A stretch of DNA of 64,000 nucleotides, from contig JBHGNT010000021.1 in the NCBI GenBank assembly GCA_043228905.1, forward strand, positions 6,820,001-6,884,000. The letters are read 5' to 3'. A program made the position numbers and the translations under genes. Shown here in pieces: positions 1 through 10,030 of the stretch; position 1 is the stretch's first letter; each line of letters starts with the position of its first letter. Source of the DNA: Azolla caroliniana (lineage: Eukaryota > Polypodiophyta). The notes below the pieces were generated by a model. That model saw nothing but the letters and a program-made list of their open reading frames with translations. It had not been told where the DNA came from and did no database searches.

Positions 1-209
1 ATCAACGACGAGACGAAGTGAGCCATCTTTCTTCTTGACAAAGAAGATGGGTGCACCGGCCGGAGATTTCGAATGATGAATAAACCCGCTTGCCAAGTTC
101 TCCTCTACATAGTCTCGAAGGACTTCTAACTCGGTGGGGGACAAGTTGTAAATTGGTCCCCATGGTGGCTCTGCTCCCGGTTGTAGATCGATGGGACAAT
201 CATAGGGAC
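1..209 (-). pseudogene. GypA copy 1 reverse transcriptase, N-terminal start
   Basis: The minus-strand frame reads the entry region of a gypsy RT: an LQPGAEPPWGPIYNLSP segment, then GFIHHSKSPAGAPIFFVKKK and DGSLRLVVD. It matches the RT of copy 2 at 16760-16965. The catalytic motifs lie beyond the window start. Confidence 0.75.
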
Positions 210-393
210 GATGATGAAGAAGAGTACCAACTTTTACCTTGTCAAATACATCGGCATAGGGATGATATTTCGCCGGAAGTTATACTAAGGATTCCTCCTT
301 AATAGTGTTGGAAGGATGTACTAATATTGCAAATAGGAACATTGCCTCCTTGTGTCCTTCTTCGCATAATTGACGTAGTGAAATGTTCAAAAC

Positions 394-774
394 TCAATGA
401 GTAGATTTTTGGGGTTGTCGATGTCGGACTTCTCTTGTTCTCCAATTTATGTCTGGATTATGTAATTCAAACCAAGGTAATCCCAGGACAATGGGATGCT
501 CTGGACTACTAATTATATTAAATGCTACTACACACACAAAACTACCTAGGACAACTTGAATGGGTTCTGACTCTTCTACAATATTCACGGAAGCAATGGG
601 ACGACCATCAATGACTACTACAAATGCGGGGCAAGGAAGTTTTCTTAAGGATATCTGAGAAGCTTGGGCAAAATTTCGATCCATGAAACAGGAATTAGCT
701 CCGGAATCTAGAAGTGCTAGGACATGTATTGGGGGAGTACTTTTAGTACTAACCATTACTTGGGCTAGGAACAC
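394..774 (-). pseudogene. GypA copy 1 aspartic protease segment
   Basis: An open segment carries the retropepsin active-site motif LLDSGANSCFMD, and the second conserved strand is seen as HPIVLGLPWFELHNP. It would cut Gag-Pol. It lies between the knuckle and the reverse transcriptase, as in all gypsy elements. The catalytic DSG is intact here, whereas the same site in copy 2 is preceded by a small deletion. Frame breaks on both sides make it non-functional as part of a polyprotein. Confidence 0.75.
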
Positions 775-863
775 ATTGCTAACTTGCTTGGAGGGAATGG
801 AACCACTAATGGGCTATACAGATCTAGGGCTGTCCAACCAAACGGCTCCTATTTTGGTTGGAC

Positions 864-2021
864 TCAATCGTTTAACTCGTCATCTAATTGACTAAGGATT
901 TCAAATTTGTTTGAGATACTTGGGCTATTAGTACTGTTAATACTATCAAACACTCTATTAGTACTATTAATACTATCAAACACTCCTAAGGGAAGAATTG
1001 ACTCGGGTTTAGTACATGCTACGATTTGATTTACCTGTCTTCTTGGCCTATGGGGACAATTGATTGCGATATGCCCTGGTCCACCGCAATAAAGACATAA
1101 TCGATTTGCACATCGTCGTTGCTTTTCTTCTTCTGATAACGGGCCGCGTCGACGCATGGTATCGATCTCCATCAGTGTCAAAGTATTTGCTTGAGGTATG
1201 TCTCGTGCAAACGGTTTACCTGCGACTGAGGTGTAAGTGGGCTCCGGCCTAGAGCGTGGTATTTGTAATTGACGTTCCGAACGCCGTTCGAAAAGGCAGT
1301 TGTCACATCGAACCGCTCGACTGATTGCCTCCGTAAGAGACTTTGGTTCTTCGGGGAAGGCTAGAAGTAGATCTTTGATATCGTTTTGCAGGCCATAGCG
1401 AAACTACTCCATTAGTGCCTGATCATTCCAGGGGATATCTGAAGCAAGTAGGCGGAAATCCGCCGCGTAGGCAGAGGCTGGACGATCGCCTTGACGTAAT
1501 CGTCGGATCTTGTTGATCGTCGTCCTGATGTTGTTGGTGTCTCCAAAGCAGGCTTTAAACTCACTAATAAAATCTTCAAAGTTATTAAGCAAGGGCGATT
1601 GTTTTTCTAGAAGCGGAGCGAACCATGCTAAGGCTGAGCCGCTAAGCAACATGCCTATTAGGCTTACTCGGGATGCATCGGTGGGGTATCGGGCAGGATG
1701 CATTTGGATGACTAATCGTACCTGATTAAGGAATCCCCTGAATTGCGATCACGTTCCATCAAATTTCACAGGAAGTCCAATCTTCAGCTCTTTATGAAAA
1801 CCTTGGGGACTTGATCCTTGTTGTTGCAATGCTGCTTCGAGTTGTTGCACTCGTAACGCTAACTCCCCATGTTGTTGCTGTGTTTGTTGTTTTTCTAGAG
1901 CGATTTGTTGCAGATCCCTTATCAACCGTTGGTTTTCTTGTTCCAAGGCAACAAATTTTTCTTTTAGGCACTGTAGCTCGGAGAAAACAGATTGATATTC
2001 TTGGGTGCTAACAGTAGCCAT
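864..2021 (-). pseudogene. GypA copy 1 gag with zinc knuckle (broken)
   Basis: Translation starts at the ATG at 2021 (MATVSTQEYQSVF), the same start as copy 2. A glutamine-rich coiled-coil-like N-terminus is followed, in other frames, by a capsid-like segment (1703-1404, with SALAWFAPLLEK and a YAADFRLLASDIPW motif) and a CCHC knuckle CLYCGGPGHIAINC within 1181-864. At least two frame changes or stops separate these pieces. Gag would form the particle and the knuckle would bind the RNA, but this copy cannot make an intact protein. Confidence 0.8.
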
Positions 2022-2089
2022 AGTATAGTTAAAAGGGTAGGAGGATGAGGGAGAACGACAAGTAGGCTTGAGGGAAAATTGGTTCAAAC

Positions 2090-2534
2090 TGTCAGGAATA
2101 GTACTAAAGTAGAGATGGAATTAGTACTAAAGAATAGAAGTACTATTAGTACTAAGAGGACGGGACTGCATAAGACTCCTGAGAGAGAGAGAGAGAGAGA
2201 AGAGAAAAGAGAGATAGCGAGGATGAGAGAGAGAGAGATGATGATAACAACCAATATATTATGTGAAGGATAAGTACAAAATGGCTAAGAGGCTTAGGAC
2301 TGGCGTTGAACCAATTTGGTTCAACATAATGCCTAGTGCCTTCTTTTATAGTGTTCTCAGGAGTAATCCTGAAGCTTCTAGAATGTTCCAGAGAAATCTA
2401 GAATATACATTAATTTCCTATAATAAAACTTAAATGAAAATAATATCCTACGTATTACAATAGATGGTATAATGGTCAAGAGCTCGACCCATATAACATA
2501 AGGTTATGGGTTCGAGTCTTGTCATATCATGACA
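2090..2534 (-). repeat. 5' LTR of GypA copy 1
   Basis: The 445-bp LTR starts TGTCA and ends TGACA (minus strand), the short inverted termini expected of an LTR. A TATA box (TATAAAAG) sits at 2350-2343. It aligns with the LTRs of copy 2 at 14470-14883 and 18929-19250. The sequence just inside (GTTTGAACC...) does not start with the usual TGG of a primer site, so the priming tRNA is not identified. A GA microsatellite lies near 2180-2240. Confidence 0.8.
2465..2519 (+). promoter_or_regulatory. tRNA-like A-box/B-box pair inside GypA LTR, antisense to the element
   Basis: The plus strand reads TGGTATAATGG (2465-2475), a fit to the Pol III A box, then GGTTCGAGTCT (2509-2519), close to the B box. 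The offset of 44 nt equals that from T8 to G52 in a normal tRNA. The acceptor and anticodon stems do not pair well, so this is a tRNA-derived or tRNA-mimicking segment and not a gene. It lies at the very start of U3 and points out of the element. Whether it is transcribed is unknown. Confidence 0.6.
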
Positions 2535-2537
2535 ACT

Positions 2538-2639
2538 CTTCGCGTTGCTCATTGCTCCCTCTTTGTTCCTTCTTCGCATTGCTCACTACTCCCTCTCTGT
2601 TCCTTCTTCGCGTGGCTTGCTGCTCCCTCTCTGTTCCTT
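2538..2639 (+). repeat. 34-bp tandem repeat, three units
   Basis: Three adjacent 34-bp units start CTTCGCG/CTTCGCA and end TGTTCCTT, with a partial fourth unit after them. They start 4 bp after the GypA LTR end. No function is suggested. Confidence 0.8.
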
Positions 2640-2699
2640 CTTCGCGATGCTTCCTTCTTTGCTGCTCCTTGTGAATCCTTGCTCATTCGTTGCCCATTG

Positions 2700-4120
2700 A
2701 TCCTCCTTGCTCGCTCGCTATTCGTTGCTCCCTATTGTTTTTGACTGATTGCATGACATCTGTTATTCGCCACTCCACTATAAAGTATGTATCATGCCTA
2801 CTTTTCTTTCACAGTTTATGATTTCTCCTTTTCTATCTATTTTCTTTGTTTTTCTCGTTGTTTGAATATGTTCTCTATGCTTTGTTTTCGGTTCCTGTTG
2901 GTCGAATGGTTGCTTTAGTCTTGTTGTTCAAGAACGGCGGCTCTGCTGAGGAAATCAACGATCAAACTATTATTCCTTAAAGACCTTTCGCCAATTGTTC
3001 TAGAATCGATTTGACAAACAAAATAGGCCAATCGTTGATTTGAGCATGTCTTAGATTGATGTTTTTCTATCTAATGTATGATAGAGCCCACCATTGACTA
3101 GCATTAGAGCCTCCATCACAATTGGCTCCACATTAGTATATGTCCTCATTTTCTCTTCTTTGTTTCTCATGTGCGCACATTGATTTTTGAGTACCAACAC
3201 TACTATCTTTTTTTGATAGATGATCGCCAAAGCTTATGTTTAGTGTATCTAAATAAAGCTCATTAACCTCCTTATCATTTTCCTCACCATGAAAAGTTTG
3301 TAGTGTGCTATTTGGCCCAAAGGGGATGTACAAGATCAATGTTCCTTCGGGACCTTATCTTGATATTCGTCACATAAATATTGTTGTTCTAACCTAGAAA
3401 AGCCAAGTGAACACTCCATGTAATCTAATAACTTAATTCCTCTTGATGAGACATTATTGGGCTTGGCCAATGGGAACAATTGGTCAAAGTATTCATGGAT
3501 GGGGAGATCATCGCAAAGTATATGCATTGGAGAAGAGGGTTGAATCTTTGTGCTTCTTTATAGTGGGTGAACATGAAGTTGTGAAGATGTAAATGAACTA
3601 GGTGTGTAAAGAGATTTGCTCTTCTTCATCATCATCAAGGGGCTATGGTGATAAACAAATTCGATGAATCTAACATACTATTTACTTATTACAACATAAA
3701 TAGATGAATCGACAAATTTGAGATGAGAATCAACATTTATTTCAAACACGTGTAATGGAGGATAGGTTGAAAAATGGGAGGGAATTATGTACAACAAACT
3801 GTCCTACCACAAAAAAGCACAAAAAGATGATGAGAATAGAGAAGAATAAATCACAAGGAGGCATGTATATTGCATTATGTATACGGCTAAATTTGTTTTT
3901 TCAACATGTTCCGGTTGACATTGTCCCTAGTAGGAACGTGGCCGGCTGAAATTTTAAAATTCCGGTTAGGTTCATGAGAAGCAGGAAAATTTCTAATAGA
4001 GGATAGAGACTTTGGCCAACACGCTCATGTTCTAGGTCTCATCGAGGACCACATGGTCACTCACTCCCATTCGTGTTCCAGTTCTCGGTGAGGACCACAC
4101 ATGATTGCTCACGTCCATCT
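2700..4120. other. AT-rich stretch without a recognised gene
   Basis: I see no recognisable family here. Two adjacent minus-strand open segments (3527-3336 and 3339-3133) may be remnants of one decayed coding region, with acidic and aromatic residues but no motif I can name. The segments are short and the context is non-coding, so I do not call a gene. Confidence 0.4.
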
Positions 4121-4123
4121 ATT

Positions 4124-4570
4124 GGTGAGGATTGAACCTACAACCTCACATCAACAAGATTTCATGCTTAACCATTTTGATATGAGCATGCATTTGTATA
4201 TAATAGTTTAATATTCTATAGTCTAGCATATAATACATTTTAGAATCAGAATATTCTAGTTGTTAGTACATTCTAGAAATATTGCATGGTATATTCAAGA
4301 TGGGTATATTCTAGAGATATTTCTCGAGTATATTCGAGAGATATTCAATCTCGGAACTTGTATAAATATTTGTAACCTCCTTGGTCCCTTTCAAGGGATT
4401 CAACACCAATCATTGACATATCAATTTAGTATTCTCGTTTCATCCCATCTTGTCTCCTTGATCTTTATCTTTGTCTTTGTGCTCTTGTGTCATTCCTAGC
4501 TTCTTAAGTTCCACGTTGTTAGCCCCATCATCCATGCTCTGTTTGATTCCACAGTTGGTGTGTTCGTGAC
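4124..4570 (+). repeat. LTR-like block before a gypsy pol remnant
   Basis: The block has the same plan as a GypA LTR: an antisense tRNA-like segment first, an AT-rich stretch with repeated ATTCTAGA-like words, a TATA box (TATAAATA, 4361-4368), and an end at TTCGTGACA near 4570. A gypsy reverse transcriptase frame starts within 30 bp. The 5' boundary is not fixed because no second LTR is in view. Internal sequence between LTR and RT (primer site, gag, protease) seems deleted. Confidence 0.45.
4129..4182 (-). promoter_or_regulatory. tRNA-like A-box/B-box pair in LTR-like block, antisense
   Basis: On the minus strand an A-box-like TATCAAAATGG (4182-4172, one mismatch to consensus) is followed by a B-box-like GGTTCAATCC (4138-4129). 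The offset is 44 nt, the same as in the GypA LTRs. It is antisense to the pol remnant downstream. No tRNA fold with good stems was found. Confidence 0.5.
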
Positions 4571-4582
4571 AACTTGTACAAC

Positions 4583-6780
4583 AATGCCGGTATCGAATGA
4601 ATCCCAATTATGTGGTATGCATAAAAGAAGAAATTGACAAATTATTAAAGGTCGGATTCATTCGACCAATGAAGAAAGCCACATGGATAAGCCCAATAGT
4701 CGTAGTACCTAAGAAGAATGGGATGATCAGAGTCAGTATCGACTATCAGAAACTTAATTTGACGACTGTTACAGATGCTTTTCCCTTACCCTTTATGGAT
4801 GGAATTCTTGACATTGTCGCAGGACATGAAATCTATAGTTTTTTGGACAGGTTTAGTGGTTACAATCAGATTTACATGCACCCAGAAGATCAAGAAAAAA
4901 CGACATTTGTTACCGACCTAGGGTGTATTCGTACCGATCGTCATGATGATATTTGACCTCAAGACAACACCGGCCATGTTTCAGCGAATTAGAGTCGAAA
5001 TCTTTTTAGATTATATCATTGCCTTTATGTAGGTAATCCTAGATGATTTCTCCGTGTATAGCAAAAGAATCGACCACATGGAACATCTACAACTCTATTT
5101 AGAGAAGTGTCGAGTGACTCATTTGAGTTGTAATCCTTCTAAGCGTGCTTTTGGTGTGACGAGTGAAACGCTACTCGAGCACATAGTCAGTCGAGATGGT
5201 ATTGCTGTTGACCCCGACAAGGTCAAGGCAATCATAGAGGCACCACCTCTGACAAATGTGAAGGCATTAGGTAGAATTTTGGGGTAGGTACGATGGCATA
5301 GTCGAATGATCCGTTACCCAGCAGATGTTGCTACGCCACTACATGATGTCGTTCATCGAACACCCTTTTTATGGTCAACAATAGAAGAAGAAGCTTACAA
5401 TTACTTGAAACAGATGATGTCATGAGTTCCGGAGTCCAACCACCAGACTAGAAGAAACATTTCCATGTCTTTGTCGATGCATTAGGCATAGCAATCGGTA
5501 GTGCCTTATGCAACTGACAGAACCAACTGGTATCGACCTATCTATTATGCAAGTCGGAAGTTATTCGACTGCCGAAAGAAATTATTCGAAAATGGAACGG
5601 GAAGCCCTCAGCATGATATATAGTGTCAACAAGTTTCGGCACTATCTTCTTTGTAGGAAATTCACATTTCATTTTGACCATTCTGCGTTACTTTATTTGG
5701 TATCGAAACATTTCAGGATGCACAACTTTTCAGGATCTATGCCGTCAAATTGATAGAGTTAGATGAGGAATCAGCCGACAAGATTAGCTCCAGAAAGTAT
5801 GTGGCAGGACGAGCAAAAGCGATTGGCAGTACGCAGTCAAAATTTTTGCCTACTTCAAGAAGCATTGTATCACAAAGGCACAGATGGAATTTGGCGAAGG
5901 TGTGTTCGACAATTCGAAAAGGAAGCAATATTACGAGAACCACACTATGGCATTGCTGGAGGACATTATGTTGGGAATACTACTGCATAGAAAATTTGGA
6001 GCAGTGGATTGTGGTGGCCAACGACTTCAAAGGATGTACAACAATTTTGTAAATTGTGTGATTTGTGGCAAAGACTAGGTGAACCAACAAAGTGATCTTG
6101 GATGCCACATGAACCAATACTACCATTAGAGACTTTTCAAAAATGGGGATTGGATTTTGTTGGTCCATTTAAGCATGCAGTAACTCGAACCGGCAATAGG
6201 TATATTATCGTGGCTATGGATTACTGAACGAAATAGGTCGAAGCCAAATCACTCCAAGATAACACGACCGACTCAACATCAAAGTTCCTATATGAATACA
6301 TATGGTGTCGATTCAAGTGTCTGATCGAGTTAATCAATTATCAAGGGTCACACTTCTTGAACAACGTCGTCCAAGGATTAACAAAGGATTAACAAAATAC
6401 TATGCAATGGTTCACAAGAAGAGCACACCTTATTATCCTCAAGCAAATGGATTGGCCGAATCGACAAAAAAAACTCTACAGATGATCCTAAAAAAGATTG
6501 TAAACAAGGATCACACTGACTGGGATAAAAAATTGAATAGTGCTCTATCGACATACTACATAACAAGTTATAAAACAACAATTCAATCAACACCTGTTTG
6601 ACTCGCTTTTGGATAAGAAACGGTAATGCCAATAGAATTTCAAATCCCTAGTTTACGCTTACAGGTAGTCGAACGACTAAGCAAAGATGAATTAGAGCAA
6701 CATTGACTTGTACAATTGGTGGAATTTGACTACACTGCCTATGGAGGCTCAATCTCTGAACAAGACTTGAAGTAAGGGAG
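4583..6780 (+). pseudogene. Degraded Ty3/gypsy pol (RT, RNase H, integrase)
   Basis: The first open piece (4597-4956) is RT: KKATWISPIVVVPKKNG, then DYQKLN and FLDRFSGYNQI. A broken second piece carries LDDFSVYS (the YxDD region) and CNPSKRAFGVTSETLLEH. RNase H traces follow (YSKMEREALSMIYSV). Around 5940-6600 integrase is legible: the zinc finger region, WGLDFVGPF, and YYPQANGLAESTKKTLQ with the final catalytic Glu. Many stops and frameshifts show long decay. No gag, protease or 3' LTR is recognised. Confidence 0.8.
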
Positions 6781-6799
6781 GTTGCCCTTCTTTTTCCCT

Positions 6800-7183
6800 C
6801 TTTCATTGCATGCTTGGGTTGGGCTCAACTCTTCCCTTCTTCATGTTTCTCGGGTGTTGTACTCCCACCAATCCACAGTTGCCATCGTGTCTCATCAGTG
6901 AACCGGTGCCCTATGCCCCACGGGTCTTGCAAGGTGGGATCCGCTGCTACTCCCTTCATCCGTTGCCCACTATTGTCTGGCAAGGGAGCAACCATTGGCT
7001 TCACCTTCTTGTCCATGGTCTTGTACTTTGTGTGTACTTTGACCATCCTCTCTTCGTCAATAAAATGCCCAAGCCCTTCGATGGCCGTGTACATTTCAAT
7101 GGAGTTGATTGGAATGGTCTAGGTTTCATTAAGGCCCTAAGCGACTGTACTATCCATCTCCCCAATAGTGTTGTTGATTGAGA
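6800..7183 (-). pseudogene. Fragment of a GypB-like pol N-terminus
   Basis: The minus-strand frame (7094-6825) reads VHTKYKTMDKKVKPMVAPLP and later GIGHRFTDETRWQL. This matches the N-terminal part of the GypB pol at about 25450-25240 (STKYKTVDRKVRPVAAPLP, CIGHTFTDGTLREL). It is a short, old relative of the young GypB at 21584-28612, with no LTR nearby. Confidence 0.75.
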
Positions 7184-7189
7184 CTACCC

Positions 7190-7500
7190 CCATGTCACCG
7201 CTTATGGTATCTCCTTCTATTATATTACATTGCTTGTGAAACCTTTCATACTCCTTAATCTCTACTACTTAGATTAGTGGTTATTTTACAAAATTTCTTT
7301 TTATTCTTTTTGTTAATATTACAAGGATTTGGGGATTTACGTTGGTCTGGGTTATTGCAGTCTCATGCCTTAATATCCCATAAAAAAAATCTTCCCGCCT
7401 CTCGGTTTTGTTCACGGTTGAGCGTCATTGTAAGGAATTGAACCAAATGACTTCCTTCTTGGTTCTTAACCTAGGAATTAGCAACTATTTGGTTTAGACA
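7190..7500. other. AT-rich spacer, nothing recognised
   Basis: No coding sequence, inverted terminus or repeat unit is recognised between the GypB-like fragment and the first tRNA-Ser unit. Confidence 0.5.
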
Positions 7501-7523
7501 TAACTGGTTTAGCCTTTCATCAG

Positions 7524-7604
7524 GTCACTTTGGTCGAGTGGTTACGATGTGTGCTTACTCAACACATGAGGTTCCCTCGCGACAGTTCAAAACTCTCAAG
7601 TGAC
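7524..7604 (+). tRNA. tRNA-Ser pseudogene, copy A
   Basis: The acceptor GTCACTT pairs fully with AAGTGAC, and the D-arm (GTCGAGTGGTTA) and long variable region are of serine type. The anticodon loop reads TTACTCA where copy C has TTGCTAA, and the stem has a C-A mismatch. The T-arm contains an altered CAGTTCAAAACT. A T-run (7618-7623) follows as a possible Pol III terminator. Likely non-functional. Confidence 0.6.
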
Positions 7605-8035
7605 GAAAAAAATCTCATTTTTTACACTCCAAGTTGTAATCCTATCTAGCTGACCATTTGAAAAGGTGGTTTGTTTTTTCGTACAAAGTTCCTCATTTAA
7701 GGGCGATGGTAACTCCACATCAATTTTAACAAACTTTCATTCGATCAGAACATCTACCAGTATCAGTGATCGTGTGGTTTAAGATACTTTAATTAAACCA
7801 ATAGATTGTAATGTTTCATTAATTCTGAATTGTATGGCTTTCTTTGTGTTGTATGCTTTGTCTATTATGCCTAACCATTTATTTAGAGTGAAACTAGTGG
7901 CTAGTCCTCTTTGATGTTTTTTTTAATGTCTACAGTATCCACTACTTAAGTATGTGAGTTCCTTTGTGTTGCCCATGCACGTTGATTGGACGCGAGATCC
8001 TTCTAAATAAATTGATTGAAGACTTTCATCTGAAA

Positions 8036-8115
8036 TTCACTTCAGGCGAGTGGTTAAGGGTGTGCTTGATAAGCACATGGGGTTCCCTCGGGAGAGTTCA
8101 AATATCTCAGGTGAC
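8036..8115 (+). tRNA. tRNA-Ser pseudogene, copy B (anticodon GAT)
   Basis: The body is serine type, with GCGAGTGGTTAAGG and a long variable arm. The anticodon loop is TTGATAA, giving GAT where the family has GCT. The anticodon stem TGTGC/GCACA is intact. The 5' acceptor is damaged (TTCACTT against AGGTGAC), and position 8-10 reads CAG in place of TGG. An expressed product would be a mis-coding hybrid, but damage makes this unlikely. Confidence 0.6.
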
Positions 8116-8592
8116 GAAAAAACTCTCGTTTCCTACGCTCCAAGCCGTAATCCTATATGGCTAACCATTCAAGGGGGTGGTTTATTCTTCTGTACAAAGT
8201 TCATCATTTAAGGGAGATGGAAGCTCCACATCAATTTAAACAAAACTTTCATTGGATCAACACATCTACTAGTTTTAGTCATTGGGTGGTTTTATCGAGT
8301 AGTTTAAGGCACTTGAAACAAACCAATAGATTGTAATGTTTCATTAATGCTTAATTATATGGATTTCTTTGTGTTGTATGCTTTGTCTATTATGCCTAGA
8401 ACCATTTTAGTGGAGTGGAAACTTGTGGTTCTTCTTCTTGTGATGTTTTTTATTTAAGGTCTATGGTATCCACTACTTAAGTATGAAAGTTCTTTTGTAT
8501 TGAACACTCGTGTTAATTGCACGTTGTAACCTTCGGTCTTTAGTACGTCATGTAACTAAAGTAATTGAGGATTTAATGATTACTTTCATTAG

Positions 8593-8673
8593 GTCACTTT
8601 GGCTAAGTGGTTAAGGCGTGTGCTTGCTAAACACATGGGGTTCCCTTGCGAGAGTTCAAATCTCTCATGTGAC
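8593..8673 (+). tRNA. tRNA-Ser(GCU)-like, copy C, best preserved of the array
   Basis: The acceptor GTCACTT faces ATGTGAC (one T-T mismatch). The D-arm is GGCTAAGTGGTTAAGG, the anticodon loop TTGCTAA with GCT at 8626-8628, and the T-arm GAGAG/CTCTC is perfect around TTCAAAT. The anticodon stem has one C-A mismatch. The long variable arm marks a serine tRNA. With two mismatches it is probably a pseudogene, but it is close enough to test. Confidence 0.65.
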
Positions 8674-8861
8674 GAAGAAACTCTTGTTTCTTAAACCCCG
8701 ATGTGTAATCCTATATGGTCGACCATTCGAGGGGTGGTTTATTCTTTCATACAAAGTCATTTAAGGGAGATGGTAACACGTGTTCATTGTACACGGTAAG
8801 CTTTGGTCTTTAATATGTCTAGTATCTATTAAATTGATTGATTATGGTTGGCTTTCATCAG

Positions 8862-8922
8862 GTCACTTTGGCCGAGTGGTTAAAGTGGGTGCTTGCTAAG
8901 TACATGGGGTTCCCCCACGAGA
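8862..8922 (+). tRNA. tRNA-Ser pseudogene, copy D, T-arm deleted
   Basis: Acceptor 5' strand, D-arm (GGCCGAGTGGTTAAA) and anticodon loop TTGCTAA (GCT) are present. The sequence then jumps from the variable arm to the trailer, so the T-arm and 3' acceptor are missing. Compared with copy C about 28 bp are deleted. Confidence 0.65.
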
Positions 8923-9110
8923 ACTCTTGTTTCTTAAACTCCGAGATGTAATCCTATACGGCTGACCATTCGAGGGGTGGTTTATTCTTTCATACAAAGT
9001 TCATCACTTAAGGGAGATGGTAGCTCATGTTCATTGGACACGGTAAGCTTCTGTCTAAAATATGTCCAATATCTATTAAATTGACTGATTATTTAATTGG
9101 CTTTCATTAG

Positions 9111-9192
9111 GTCACTTTGGTCGAGTGGTTAAGGCATGTGCCTACTAAGCACATGGGGTTCCCCCCGCGAGAGTTCAAATATTTGAAGTGAT
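9111..9192 (+). tRNA. tRNA-Ser pseudogene, copy E (anticodon ACT)
   Basis: Acceptor 5' strand GTCACTT, D-arm GTCGAGTGGTTAAGG and anticodon stem TGTGC/GCACA are intact. The loop is CTACTAA, so the anticodon is ACT. The T-stem is broken (GAGAG against ATTTG) and the 3' acceptor is AAGTGAT, losing the first pair. Confidence 0.6.
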
Positions 9193-9249
9193 AAAGAAAC
9201 TCTTATTTCTTAAACTCCGAGATGTAATGCTATATGGTCGACCATTTCG

Positions 9250-9867
9250 TGACCCATGATGGCTGAAAGCAGCCGACCCAAGCCTTCGTCACAAGCTTGA
9301 GGGGGAGGAACCAAAACTGCCACGACACCGACACCGACACCAAAAGTCAGACAGAAGCCGACATCGAAAGCCAGACAACGCCGAAAGAAAAACCGGATGT
9401 TGGACGCCTCACACTTGAGCTTGAGGGGGCGTGTTGAGAGATCAAGCTCAACGAAAGTTAGTTAGTTAGTCAACCATGTAACTTCGTAGTTACCTATATA
9501 GAATCTAGTTAAACGTGTTGACTATAACACTTTAAATAGGACCTTGTACTTAAGTAGGATATTCTAGATCCGCCACTCCCAAGGTCATTTAATATAGGAC
9601 TTACACGGTTGTACCTATATTCTTCTCACACATGTGCACATTTGTACATTCGATGTATATATATACCTCATTGTGGGTATGTTTGTATTTGATGATGCTT
9701 TTTAATATAGTTACTCATCCCCCATCTTGTCTCGTTGTTCATAAGTGTAACTTCCTCTCTCTCTTCCTCTCACACACACATACACACACATATCACATAA
9801 TCTTCCGCTTAACTTAATCACATAATTAGCCACTAATTAACCCTAGTTAATTACCTAATTCTTAACA
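9250..9867 (+). mobile_element. Copia-type 3' end remnant with one LTR
   Basis: A short internal tail (9250-9431) ends in a polypurine tract GCTTGAGGGGGCG and is followed by an LTR-like segment TGTTGAGAG...TTAACA at 9432-9867 (436 bp). No coding domain is left. The tail includes short GACACC repeats. The LTR contains a dyad GTAACT-TCGT-AGTTAC. A CA-rich microsatellite lies near 9770-9790. The 5' part is missing, so no target duplication can be checked. Confidence 0.6.
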
Positions 9868-10030
9868 AAACTGTATTACAAAGGAAGCAAGAATAACCAA
9901 CCACTACAAAGAGAGGGAGAAGGTGCTTATGTAGTCACCTTCTCTCTATGGGCCATCCATCGAAGATCCCGAAACTTGGCACACATATACAGAGAGACTT
10001 TACCAAATCCCAAACCAACCACCCATTCCA

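Larger units (their letters stand above)
1..2534 (-). mobile_element. Ty3/gypsy chromovirus GypA, copy 1, cut by window start
   Basis: Read on the minus strand it runs LTR (2534-2090), gag, zinc knuckle, protease and the start of reverse transcriptase, and leaves the window at position 1. It is the same family as the plus-strand copy at 14470-19250: gag, zinc knuckle and protease can be aligned by eye. Several frame breaks interrupt the polyprotein, so this copy is dead. The family is called a chromovirus because copy 2 has a C-terminal chromodomain. Seen: LTR, domain order, breaks. Inferred: the rest of pol and the 3' LTR lie before the window. Confidence 0.85.
7500..9245 (+). repeat. Tandem array of tRNA-Ser(GCU)-derived units
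   Basis: Five tRNA-Ser-like sequences start at 7524, 8036, 8593, 8862 and 9111. The first three units are long (512 and 557 bp between starts) and the last are short (269 and 249 bp); the short units lack a roughly 280-bp middle block. All share a leader ending in CTTTCATYAG before the tRNA and a trailer with GACCATTCGAGGGGTGG. A sixth unit lies at 19787-20533. The array ends abruptly near 9245 at a copia remnant. Confidence 0.8.

Noticed and set aside
2465-2534. A functional tRNA gene in the GypA LTR
   Set aside because: A and B boxes are well spaced, but the acceptor and anticodon stems do not pair, and the segment recurs inside LTRs. Kept only as a tRNA-like promoter candidate.
7524-9192. 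tRNA-Ser copies as a SINE family
   Set aside because: No A-rich or T-rich tails or target duplications flank the copies, and they lie head to tail with shared spacers, which favours tandem amplification of a tRNA gene region.
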